Shown here: positions 43,738 through 52,342 of the stretch, piece by piece
Numbering within the stretch: position 1 is the first letter of the stretch
How the letters are laid out: each line of letters starts with the position of its first letter
Program-made: the position numbers and the translations under genes
Origin: JACDCA01 sp963810305
GTDB taxonomy: Bacteria > Acidobacteriota > Vicinamibacteria > Vicinamibacterales > 2-12-FULL-66-21
Assembly: GCA_963810305.1 (NCBI GenBank)
Contig: CAWEMY010000006.1
Coordinates: 124,001 to 188,000, forward strand
Length of the DNA stretch: 64,000 nt
Direction: 5' to 3'
Notes under the pieces: model-generated
Told to the model about the DNA's origin: nothing
Databases searched by the model: none
Seen by the model: the letters and a program-made list of their open reading frames with translations, nothing else

Positions 43738-44586
43738 CCGACAGCCTGGCGCCGTCCGGGTATCACGACTTCCCGCTCTTGAAGAAGCCGGTCTGGACGT
43801 GGGAGATTCCCGCGTACTTCTTCGTCGGCGGCATCGCCGGGCGCGTCCGCACTCATCGGCGCGGTGGCTCGGCGGACCGGCGGCAGTGATGCACTGATCC
43901 GCGATGCGCGGTGGATCGCCGCGGCGGGAGCGGCATTGTCACCTCCTCTGCTGATCTCCGACCTTGGCCGGCCGGAGCGCTTTCTCAACATGCTGCGGGT
44001 GTTCAAGGTGCAGAGCCCGATGTCGGTCGGCGCCTGGACGCTCGTGGCGTTCTCGAGCGCCGCGGGAGCCGCGGCCTTCGCCGACCTCGCACATCGATCC
44101 ACTGGTGGAAAGATGCCAGTCACCATCGTCGCTGATGCATCGGAGATCCTTTCAGCCGCGACCGGTCTGGTGCTCGCTACCTATACCGGCGTACTGCTGG
44201 GCGCGACAGCGATCCCCGTGTGGTCGCGCAACGCGCGCGTGCTGCCAATGCTCTTTGGCGCATCAGGAGTAGGGGCGGCGGTCTCGACGCTCGAGTTGCT
44301 CGGCCATCGCACCCGTGCCCTCAATCGCATCGGCATCGGTGCGGCACTGGCGGAAAGCGCTCTCGGGCTCTATCTCGAGTCTCGGGACAGTGAGACGCTG
44401 GCGCCACTTCGTGATGGCGCCAATGGGCAGCTCGCGCGCGCCGCGAGCGTGCTGTCGGGTCCCGTGCCGCTCGTCCTGCGCGTGCTCGCCGGCCGCTCGT
44501 CTACTGCGCGGCGCGTCGCCGCGCTCTCGACGATCGCAGGTTCGCTCCTGACGCGGGTCGCGTGGCTGCGCGCGGGCAAGACGTAG
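43734..44586 (+). CDS. NrfD/PsrC-like membrane subunit, frameshifted
   Basis: Starts MTDSLAPSGYHDFPLLKKPV and continues WTWEIPAYFFVGGIAG; after one indel at about 43841 the other frame carries ASALIGAVARRTGGSDALIR and helices to the end. Corrected length is about 283 residues with eight or so hydrophobic segments. LISDLGRPERFLNMLRVFKV is a typical NrfD quinone-site region. It replaces the cytochrome b556 anchor of enterobacterial FdnI and probably exchanges electrons with quinone. The start overlaps the fdhB stop by ATGA. Confidence 0.85.
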
Positions 44587-44631
44587 GCCTCAGCCCGAGG
44601 GCTTCAACACAGAGGCACAGAGAAACTGCTG

Positions 44632-44725
44632 GTCGTCCGCACGTCCGCACGTGGCACGTCCGCACGTCGGCACGTCGCACGTCACGTGGCACGTGGCACG
44701 TGGCACGTAGGACGTCGCTCGTCAG
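44632..44725. repeat. CACGTG/CACGTCC-type tandem array
   Basis: About a dozen units of 7-8 bp based on GCACGTC or GCACGTG (for example CACGTGGCACGTGGCACGTG). It lies in the 202-bp gap between the formate dehydrogenase operon and the kelch gene. A similar array lies at 52180-52262. No gene is seen in the gap. Confidence 0.85.
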
Positions 44726-44788
44726 CCACTGCGGGCGGCCGGTCACAAGGGTTCCACGGCGCCGGCGATTTCGCATACCGTTCGGGAC

Positions 44789-45756
44789 ATGCGGCCTCTC
44801 TTTCGTCTGATCGCGGGCGCGGCGATCGCGTTCGCGCCGCGGCCAGCGTCCTCACCGCGCGGCAGAAGCCGCACCAGGCCAGCTCGCCTGGTCCGCGCTG
44901 GGGCCACGCGATCGCATACGACGAGGCCCGCGACCGCCTCATCCTCTTCGGCGGGCAGCGCGATCGCAAGACTGCCCTCGCCGACACGTGGCTGTGGGAC
45001 GGCCGTGGGTGGACGCAAGCCCCCGTGCCGGGTCCCGCGGCCCGGAGCTACGCGGCCATGGCATACGACCCCCGCCGCGCGCGCGTGGTGCTCCACGGCG
45101 GCCGCGAGCACCTCGAGGAGGCGGGAGGCGACACCTGGGAATGGGACGGCCGTCAATGGACCCGCGCCAGCGACGCCGGACCGGCGCCGAGAGATCACCA
45201 CGCGCTCGCGTGGGACGGGGCGGGGGGAGAGGTGATGCTGTTCGGCGGCTTCAGCGGCAGCGCCGTAACCGCGGACACGTGGTCGTGGAACGGCGAACGC
45301 TGGAGGCTGCTCGCTGACACGGGGCCGCCGCCGCGCGCGGCGCACGGCCTCGCTTACGAGGCGCGCCGCGGCCGCGTCCTGCTGTTTGGCGGCCTCTACC
45401 TGGGCGGTTTGTACGGCGACACCTGGGAGTGGCGTGACAACACTTGGACCCGCCACGGCCCCGTGTTCGCGGCGACACTCGACCATCACGCGATGGCGTT
45501 CGACGGCGCGCGCGGAGAGCTGATCGCCTTCGGCGGAAAGGACTACCGCTTCACGTTCCAGAACCGGACCCTGCGCTTCGTGGACGGCGCCTGGGGTGAA
45601 GTGTCGGCCGAAGGGCCGAAGGCCCGGATCAACCCGGCGCTCGCCTTCCACCACGGACGGCAGCGGATCGTGATGTACGGCGGGCGCGGTCCCGGCGACG
45701 AGCCGTATGGCGATCTCTGGCTGTGGGACGGTACGCGTTGGCATCAAGCACCTTGA
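44789..45756 (+). CDS. Secreted kelch-repeat beta-propeller, frameshifted near N-terminus
   Basis: ATG at 44789 starts a signal peptide (MRPLFRLIAGAAIAFA); a one-base shift at about 44836 joins it to AAASVLTARQKPHQASSPGP and the propeller. About six kelch-like repeats follow, each with DxxxxxLxxFGG and TWxWDGxxW patterns (LILFGGQRDRK, DTWLWDGRGW, LLFGGLYLGG, DTWEWRDNTW). Corrected length is about 322 residues. Likely an extracellular binding or scaffold protein; the ligand is unknown. Confidence 0.82.
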
Positions 45757-45786
45757 GAGATCTCCTGCCGTCGAAAAAATGGTGGC

Positions 45787-45933
45787 AGCCTTCTAAACGG
45801 CTGGACCTTCGCAGATGCAGCCTCTCCAAAGGGGGGACGTCCTTCGCAGATGCAGCCAGGGCTGGACGCCCTTCGCAGATGCAGCCCTAAAGGGCTGGAC
45901 GTCCTTACGAACGGGCAGCCCTAAAGGGCTGGA
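45787..45933. repeat. Four to five copies of a CAGATGCAGCCCTAAAGGGC repeat
   Basis: Units of about 33 bp with core CAGATGCAGCCCTAAAGGGC then TGGACGTCCTTCG, each holding the dyad AGCCCTAAAGGGCT. They fill the gap between convergent kelch and MocR genes and reach the MocR stop codon at 45934, so they may act as terminators for both. The family is distinct from the GGCCGGCTTCAGCC elements. Confidence 0.85.
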
Positions 45934-47403
45934 CTACGCCGTCGCAATCAGGGGTTGGCGCGGCGCCCTCGCACATTGCTGAAGACTCACCGCGAGCTTT
46001 CTGATCGCCTCGTCAATGGACGACGGAAGGACGCTCGAGAAACAGAGACGCAGCTCCGATTCCCCAGCGGGATCCGCGTAGAAGGCGTGGCCGGGCAAGA
46101 AGGCAACGCCATTGCTCACGGCGTGATCGAGCAGGACGCTCGCGCTCGCCCCCGCCGAAAGACGGCACCACAGGTACAACCCGCCCTGCGGCCGGACGAC
46201 ACGGATGGAACCCGCGGGGATGTGCTTCTGCATCGCGGCGAGCATCATGGCGCAGCGCCGCGCGTGTTCGGCCCGCAGTTTCTTCAGATGCGCGTCGAAG
46301 CTGCCGTCGGCGAGCAGCCGTGTCATCGCGAACTGAACCAGGTTCTGGGTGTGTGGATCGAGACGCTGTTTGATCAGCGCGATCTGATCGACGATCGAGG
46401 GGGTTGCCGACAGCCAGCCGAGACGCAGGCCCGGTGCAAGAACCTTCGAGAAGCTGTTCAGATGAATCACCAGATTCTGTGTGTCGATCTCGTGTAACGA
46501 CGGCGGCGGCGCGTCGCCAAAGGCGAGCTCCCGATACGTGCCGTCCTCGACGATCGGCACACGGTAACGCTCAGCCAGCTTCAGCAGCTCGCGCCGCGTG
46601 CGGATCGGCATCGTGATCCCGGTGGGATTCTGAAATGTCGGATTGGTGTAAATCAGCTTGGGCCGGTAGCGGACGAGCGCATCCTCGAGCTCGTCGATGT
46701 CGCCGCGCAGAACGTCCCAGCCAATCAGCTTCGCTCCGGCCGCCTGGAATGACTGAATCGCGCCGAGGTAGCCGGGACGGTCAATGATCACCGCGTCCCC
46801 GGGATCGATGAGGCAGCGAGTCAGCAGGTCGAGCCCCTGCTGCGCACCGGCCAGAATGAGGACGCTGTCCACGGGCACTCGAAAGCGTTCGGCGATGGCT
46901 CGGCGCAGCACCGGCTGCCCCTCGGTCGGTCCGTGACGCCACGCCGACTGTGCATCACGTCTCAGGACGTGATCGATTGCACGCTGAAACGCCTCGGTCG
47001 GGAAGCAGTCGATCGCGGGTTCACCCGCCGCGAGCGAGAGCATCCGCGTGTCCGACGCATGCCTCAACGCGTCCCTCATCGTCGAATCGCTCGATCGAAG
47101 AGCGGCTGCGGCAATCTTGCCGCGCCAGGCGAAGGGCGTGCCCGACGGCTCCGGCACAGCGCAGACGAACGTGCCCCTCCCGACGTAACCACGAAGCAGG
47201 CCTTTGGACTCGAGCTCACGGTAGGCGCTGACAACCGTCGTCCGGCTGATCTGCAATCGGCTCGCGAGCTCGCGCTCAGGTGGCAGCCGCGCACCCGACG
47301 GCAGCTCGCCGCGGGCGATCGCGGATTCGAACAGGCTGACGAGATGTCCATAGAGCGGCCGGGCGGTGCGCACGAACTGGCGCTCGATCTGCTGCATCAT
47401 CAA
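45934..47403 (-). CDS. MocR/PdxR-type regulator (GntR HTH plus aminotransferase domain)
   Basis: A 489-residue protein: N-terminal GntR winged helix (RLPPERELASRLQISRTTVV and AYRELESKGLLRGYVGRGTF), linker, then a fold-type I aminotransferase domain with YTNPTFQNPTGITMP, VEDGTYRELAF and the PLP lysine in LNSFSKVLAPGLRLGW. MocR proteins use PLP as effector and often control vitamin B6 or amino-acid genes; no B6 gene lies nearby, so the target is unclear and may include itself. Candidate operators lie just upstream. The first ATG of three in a row (47403) is used. Confidence 0.9.
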   Translation of the reverse strand: MMMQQIERQFVRTARPLYGHLVSLFESAIARGELPSGARLPPERELASRLQISRTTVVSAYRELESKGLLRGYVGRGTFVCAVPEPSGTPFAWRGKIAAAALRSSDSTMRDALRHASDTRMLSLAAGEPAIDCFPTEAFQRAIDHVLRRDAQSAWRHGPTEGQPVLRRAIAERFRVPVDSVLILAGAQQGLDLLTRCLIDPGDAVIIDRPGYLGAIQSFQAAGAKLIGWDVLRGDIDELEDALVRYRPKLIYTNPTFQNPTGITMPIRTRRELLKLAERYRVPIVEDGTYRELAFGDAPPPSLHEIDTQNLVIHLNSFSKVLAPGLRLGWLSATPSIVDQIALIKQRLDPHTQNLVQFAMTRLLADGSFDAHLKKLRAEHARRCAMMLAAMQKHIPAGSIRVVRPQGGLYLWCRLSAGASASVLLDHAVSNGVAFLPGHAFYADPAGESELRLCFSSVLPSSIDEAIRKLAVSLQQCARAPRQPLIATA

Positions 47404-47434
47404 GGCCTCCGGAAGAGGAAGTCTGTGCTCGCGC

Positions 47435-47540
47435 GGTCCAATAGGAGAGGTCCAATAGTCGCTTGGCTCTTATCAACAGGTCAAATCGACCAAGATTTGG
47501 CGCCAAAAATGACGGCCAATACCAAATGGAGGGGGCCAAT
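47435..47540 (-). promoter_or_regulatory. Candidate MocR operator: repeated GGYCCAAT boxes
   Basis: GGTCCAATAG occurs twice as direct repeats (47435-47444 and 47449-47458), then GGCCAAT at 47514-47520 and GGGCCAAT at 47533-47540. Direct repeats upstream of the gene are typical binding sites of MocR regulators. The boxes lie 30-140 bp upstream of the start codon. Assignment is by position and repetition only. Confidence 0.5.
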
Positions 47541-47545
47541 CTCGG

Positions 47546-47642
47546 TCTAACTTCTAACCTCTAATTCCTAACTTCTAAAATTTTTAGGAGTTAGTAGTTA
47601 GTAGTTAGTAGTTAGTCGTTAGGCGTTAGTGGTTAGAAGTTA
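47546..47642. repeat. TTAGTAG heptamer array with complementary CTAACTT array
   Basis: Left half: CTAACTTCTAACCTCTAATT; right half: GTTAGTAGTTAGTAGTTAGT with later variants (TCGTTAGGCGTTAGTGGTTA), joined by AAAATTTTT. The halves are complementary and form a long AT-rich hairpin in a GC-rich genome, immediately after the stop of the downstream minus-strand reductase gene. It may act as its terminator. Confidence 0.9.
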
Positions 47643-48539
47643 TCAGCGAAGGTCTTCTTTGGTCAGGTCGGAGTTGATGGCGAAGGCGGCTTCGGCCCCT
47701 TCGGACGCCGCGACCACGACCCACTGGACCGCGCGCGACGCGTCGCCGGCGACGAAGAGCCCTCGGAGGTGGGTGCTCTCGTACTTTCCGGTTCGGACGG
47801 TCCCCTTGTCGTTGAACTCGCAGCCGAGACTCACGGCGAGGGGGGATTGCTGCGATTGACCGGTGGTGAAGAACAGCGCACGCCGATCGAGCGATTCCCC
47901 CTCCGCAAAAACGATGCGACGCAGAATGCCGTCATCCCCCTCCAGGCGAACAACGCGCTCCTCGCGGATCGAGATTCCGTTTTGACTCAGGCGCTCCCGG
48001 TGCTTCGCATTGATTCCCGAAGGCCCGTCGGTCACCAGGACGAGATCTTGGGACCACGCCGTCAGCTCGAGCGACAGCCCGTACCCGCGTTCGCCGCGCC
48101 CGTAGATCGCGATCGGCTGGTCGCGGATCTCCCACCCATCGCAGTACGGACAATGGAACACGCTCCGCCCGTACAGGTCGCGCAGCCCTTCGATTTCCGG
48201 AACATTGTCGCGAACACCGGTGGCAATCAGGAACTTGCGCGATTGCACCTGCTGGCCGCCGTCGAGCGTCGTGACGAAGGCGCCGGCCACGCATTCCACG
48301 GCCGTGACGGTGACATCACGCAGTTCGACGGTGTCGTACTTCGCCAGTTCCAGGCGTCCGAGCCACAGGAACTCGTCCGGCGCGATCCCGTCGCGGGTGA
48401 GATAACCGTGCAGCGCGGTTGCCGCCTCGTTCCGCGGATGGCCGTTGTCGCACAGCAGGACGCGCCGCCGGCAGCGGCCGAGGACGAGCGCGGCGCTCAG
48501 ACCTGCAGGTCCGCCGCCGGCAATCACGACGTCATACAT
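47643..48539 (-). CDS. Thioredoxin-reductase-like FAD/NAD(P) oxidoreductase
   Basis: A 298-residue flavoprotein. The N-terminal FAD-binding motif is VVIAGGGPAGLSAALVLG, the redox-active disulfide is CPYCDGW (about residue 130) and the second FAD motif is GLFVAGDASRAVQWVVVAAS with its Asp. Length and order match thioredoxin reductase-like proteins, though the glycine-rich NADPH loop (IYGRGERGYG) is atypical, so NADPH thioredoxin reductase activity is not assured. The ATG at 48539 overlaps the stop of the upstream kinase gene by 8 bp. Confidence 0.88.
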   Translation of the reverse strand: MYDVVIAGGGPAGLSAALVLGRCRRRVLLCDNGHPRNEAATALHGYLTRDGIAPDEFLWLGRLELAKYDTVELRDVTVTAVECVAGAFVTTLDGGQQVQSRKFLIATGVRDNVPEIEGLRDLYGRSVFHCPYCDGWEIRDQPIAIYGRGERGYGLSLELTAWSQDLVLVTDGPSGINAKHRERLSQNGISIREERVVRLEGDDGILRRIVFAEGESLDRRALFFTTGQSQQSPLAVSLGCEFNDKGTVRTGKYESTHLRGLFVAGDASRAVQWVVVAASEGAEAAFAINSDLTKEDLR

Positions 48540-50892
48540 GAACTTGGAGAAGTTCCTCGAAGGCGGGCAAGCCGCGCAGCGATGCGAGATCGGGATCACG
48601 CAGCGCCCGCGCCGCTGTCAATTCGGGATAGCTGTGCGCGACGCGCCGGAGCGAGTCGAGCGCGCGCTCGTTCTCACCGCGAAGGGCCAGCGCGCAGGCG
48701 ATGTAGTAACGCGTGAACGGATCGTCCGCGCCACGGGCCACGCGCGCGTCGAACGCCCGCAGCGCCCGGTCGAAATGCCGCGCGGCGTCCTCGGTGCCGA
48801 CCCTGGCGGTGATACACCGCTCCGATCTTCACGTTCAGCTCCATCTGCGTCCGCTCGCGCAGCGCGTGGTCACCCGACGAGACAAACGCCATCTCACGCT
48901 CGTACGCCCGCAGCGCGTCGTCGTAGCGGCCCCGCAGGTAGTGGACGTAACCGAGACGCGAGTGAGCGCCGACGATCTGCAGCCCCGCGTTGCCCGAGAT
49001 GTACTGCTCCTGCAGTTCCACCGCCCGCCGGCAGATCTCCTCTGCCCGGTCGTACTGCCCTTCCCACGCGAGCAGCATTGACAGCTGTAGGTACGAATAG
49101 CCGGCTTCAGGGTTCAGTTCGATCGCGCGCTCGAATTCCGGTATCGCTTCATCGAAGAGGCCCTTGCCGACCCACAGCGCGCGCGCCAGACCCTGATGTG
49201 CCTGCCCGTTGTCGGGCTCGAGGCGGATCGCCTCCTTCGATCGCCACGATCGCCTCGTCGGATTTGCCGAGGGCAAGCAGCGCGGATCCGAGCCACACGT
49301 GCGCGTCGGAGAAGTCGGGATCGATCGCGAGAGCGCGGCGTTCCAGTTCGATCGCCTTGTGCAGCATCTCGTCGATGCTGAGGAAGTTGCCCTTCAGGCC
49401 GAATGCGCCGCCGAGCGCCGCCCAGGCAATCGCAGTATTCCGGATCGTGACGCGTGGCGTCTTCGAACGCGGCGATGGCGCGATCGATGGATTCGCGCGT
49501 CGCCTGCCGCAGGTTCATCATGCCGCGCGCGTAGCTCTCGTAGGCCTCGACCGAGCGCGTCTCCCGCTTTTCGATCCCGGCAACCTCGCTGCCCTGCAGC
49601 GCCACGTTGAGGCCCTGGCTCAGTTCGTAGACGATCCGATCCTGCAGCGCGAAGATGTCCTCGATCTTGCCGTCGACCTTCACGGTGCCGCGCAGCTCCC
49701 CGGTCGCCACGTCGACGAAGTTCGCCGTGATCCTGACCATCCCGCCGAGGCGCTGGTATCCGCCGACGATGACCCAGGTCGCGCCGAGGCGGCGGCCGAT
49801 ATCGATCGCGAGCGAGTCGTTCAGATGCGCGTCAGTACTGAGATTGCGGAGCGCGTCGTAGACGCGGGCACGACCGATGACGGTGAGCCCGTGCACGTTC
49901 TTCAGATCCGAACTGACGGTTTCGGCGATGCCGGTGCCGATCCAGTCGTCGGCGGGTTCACGGGTGATGTTGGCGAAGGTCATCACCGCGACCGAGCTTT
50001 CGACGCGCCGCAGAACCGCCGCCGCCATGCGCGAGCTCCGGAGAGGACCGGCGTCGAGCTCGGCGGCGAGCCCTTTCAGGTCGTTGTGGATATCGCGCGC
50101 CAACTGGTACCGGAATTCCGGCGCCTTCTCGAGCGCGCGGGCGACGATCGCATCGAGCGATGTTGGCACGGCGCTGACGAATCTCGACACCGGCGGCGCG
50201 TCCTCGTGGAGGATCCGGTCGATGATCTCGGTCGGCGTCGTGCCGGCAAACGGTACGTGCCCCGTCAGCATCTCGAAGAGCACGACGCCGAGGGAAAAAA
50301 GATCCGCGCGCCCGTCCACCGTCTTGCCGAGCGCCTGTTCCGGCGCCATGTACGAAACCGTACCGACCACGGTGCCGGCCACGGTCATCTGCTGGCGCGT
50401 CACGTCAGCGGCAGCCTGGCCGGCGACGAATTTTGCCAGGCCGAAATCGAGGACCTTCACCAGACCGCGTTCGGTCCGGATCAGATTCGCGCTCTTGATG
50501 TCGCGATGAATGATCCCGCGGGTGTGCGCCTCGTCCAGCGCGTCGGCAACCTGAATGCCGGTCTCGATCGCTTCGCGGGTCGCCAGGGCGCCCTTCGCCA
50601 CGCGCGACGACAGCAGCTCCCCCTCGACGAACTCCATCACGATGAAGTCACGGCCGTCGCTCTCGCCGATGTCGTAGGTGACCGCGATGTTCGGCGATCG
50701 GAGCATTGAGGCGGCCCGCGCTTCGTTCAGAAGCCGGGCGCGGCTTTCCGGATCCGATTGCAGAGACGGGGGGAGAAACTTGAGCGCAACCGGCCGGCCG
50801 AGCCGGAGATCGTCGGCGCGATACACCTCGCCCATTCCGCCGGCGCCGATGCGGTCGAGGATCCGGTAATGCTGAACAGTAGTCCCAATCAC
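48532..50892 (-). CDS. Ser/Thr kinase with C-terminal TPR domain, three frameshifts
   Basis: Reassembled from three or four frames (breaks about 49435, 49235 and 48803) into roughly 785 residues. The kinase domain starts right after GTG 50892: GAGGMGEVYRA, VALKFLPP, HRDIKSANL, DFGLAK and SYMAPEQ. A middle domain (ESSVAVMTFANITREPADDW to ELSQGLNVALQGSEVAG) resembles the TolB-like/adenylate-cyclase-linked region common in acidobacterial kinases. The rest is TPRs, e.g. AIELERRALAIDPDFSDAHV and AIPEFERAIELNPEAGYSYL. Each break is a one-base change in an otherwise continuous repeat domain. It is divergent from the next gene. Confidence 0.85.
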
Positions 50893-50918
50893 CTTCGTCG
50901 AGTTGAGTATAGTAAGGA

Positions 50919-52175
50919 TTGAGACGTCGCTTCTTGCTCTACAGGTCCCACCTGCTCGCGCTGCTATTAATTGCCCCGGCGCCCGCGGTCGCGATGTCTC
51001 AAGACGGCTCGCAGCATCAGCATCAGCCGCACGCCTCGCCCGCCGCCACCTGGCACTGGATGCAGGACGGCATCTCATTCTTTACGTTCAACGACCAGGG
51101 AGGCTCCCGCGGCGGCCGCGACTTCAACGTCCAGAACTGGTGGATGGGGATGGCACAACGTCCCGTCGCTGGTGGGACGCTGCAGTTCAATGTGATGTTC
51201 AGTCTCGAACCCGCCACGCTGGGGAAAGACGGGTATCGTGAAATCTTCCAGGCGGGCGAAACGGCGAACGGCCTGCCGCTGATCGACCGGCAGCACCCGC
51301 ACGAATTCCTGATGCAGGCGGCCGCGGTGTGGCGGCGGCCGCTCCAGGGGGGCTTCGCCCTTACGGTTGCGGGCGCCCCTGTCGGCGAACCTGCGCTCGG
51401 ACCGGTCGCGTTCATGCATCGCGCCTCCGCCGCGCCAAATCCAACGGCACCCCTCGCGCACCACACGCTCGACTCGACGCATATCGCGATGGGTGTGCTC
51501 ACCGCGGCGCTCGACCGCGGTCCGTTTCAGGTCGAGACGTCGATCTTCAACGCCCGTGAGCCCGACGAACAGCGGTGGGATCTGATGGACCCCGGCGCGC
51601 TCGATTCGTGGTCGGTTCGCGGCTGGTATCGACCAGGCACGCGGTGGAGCTTTCAGGTTTCTCACGGACTCCTTCGCGAGCCTGAAGCCCTGGAGCCCGG
51701 CGATGTGCGGCGGACGACGGCCTCCGCGGCGTGGACTACCGACGCCTCCTCGGCGAGCCTGATCTACGGACGCAATGACAAGGCGACGGCAAGTTACAAC
51801 GTGGTGGTTGCCGAAGGCACACAGGCGTTCGGCAGCGCCTCTCTATACGGCCGATACGAGGCCGTGCAGGTCGAAACCGACCTGCTGCGATTCGGCAGCC
51901 ACAACACCGGCAAACTCAAACGCAACGCTCACGTCTTCGACGACATCAACCGCATCGATACCGTTCAGGCGCTGACCCTCGGCGGTCTGCAGGTCTTTGG
52001 TCGATGGGCGGGCTGGGACCTCGGTGTCGGAGGGGACGCGACGCTGTACCGTGTGCCCGCCGCCCTCCAGCCAACCTACAGCCGTCATCCGGCGTCCTTT
52101 CACGTCTTCATGCGGCTTCGTCCACCCGCGTCGATGGGACGCATGATCAACATGACAATGAGCAGTCTTCATTGA
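50919..52175 (+). CDS. Uncharacterised beta-rich secreted/outer-membrane protein
   Basis: A 418-residue protein with an N-terminal signal peptide (YRSHLLALLLIAPAPAVAMS) and a His-rich mature start (SQHQHQPH). The rest is aromatic-rich, alternating beta-strand sequence (WRRPLQGGFALTVAGAPVGE, FQVSHGLLREPEALEPGDVR, SLYGRYEAVQVETDLLRFGS) as in outer-membrane barrels. TTG at 50919, following AGTAAGGA, is the only convenient start. I recognise no family with confidence; histidine clusters could hint at metal handling, but this is weak. Confidence 0.65.
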   Translation: MRRRFLLYRSHLLALLLIAPAPAVAMSQDGSQHQHQPHASPAATWHWMQDGISFFTFNDQGGSRGGRDFNVQNWWMGMAQRPVAGGTLQFNVMFSLEPATLGKDGYREIFQAGETANGLPLIDRQHPHEFLMQAAAVWRRPLQGGFALTVAGAPVGEPALGPVAFMHRASAAPNPTAPLAHHTLDSTHIAMGVLTAALDRGPFQVETSIFNAREPDEQRWDLMDPGALDSWSVRGWYRPGTRWSFQVSHGLLREPEALEPGDVRRTTASAAWTTDASSASLIYGRNDKATASYNVVVAEGTQAFGSASLYGRYEAVQVETDLLRFGSHNTGKLKRNAHVFDDINRIDTVQALTLGGLQVFGRWAGWDLGVGGDATLYRVPAALQPTYSRHPASFHVFMRLRPPASMGRMINMTMSSLH

Positions 52176-52179
52176 CGAG

Positions 52180-52262
52180 GTCACGTGCCAGTGCGACGTG
52201 CGTACGTGCCACGTGCTCACGTGCGTTACGTGCTCACGTGTCACGTGCTGACGTGCTGACTG
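52180..52262. repeat. CACGTG-rich tandem array
   Basis: Repeated 7-8 bp units around ACGTGCT and CACGTG (for example CACGTGTCACGTGCTGACGT). It lies between the beta-rich protein and the amino acid permease gene. Same motif family as 44632-44725, 7.5 kb away. The rest of the 167-bp gap shows no gene. Confidence 0.85.
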
Positions 52263-52342
52263 TTACTGCTGCCCGATTCCTGGCTGACCACGGTCTCGCG
52301 CCCTGCCACTGCTCCTGCGCCCTGCGCACTGACGCTTGATCC

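Noticed and set aside
47546..47642. CRISPR array
   Set aside because: Units are contiguous 7-bp repeats without spacers and no cas genes are present; the same holds for the other arrays.
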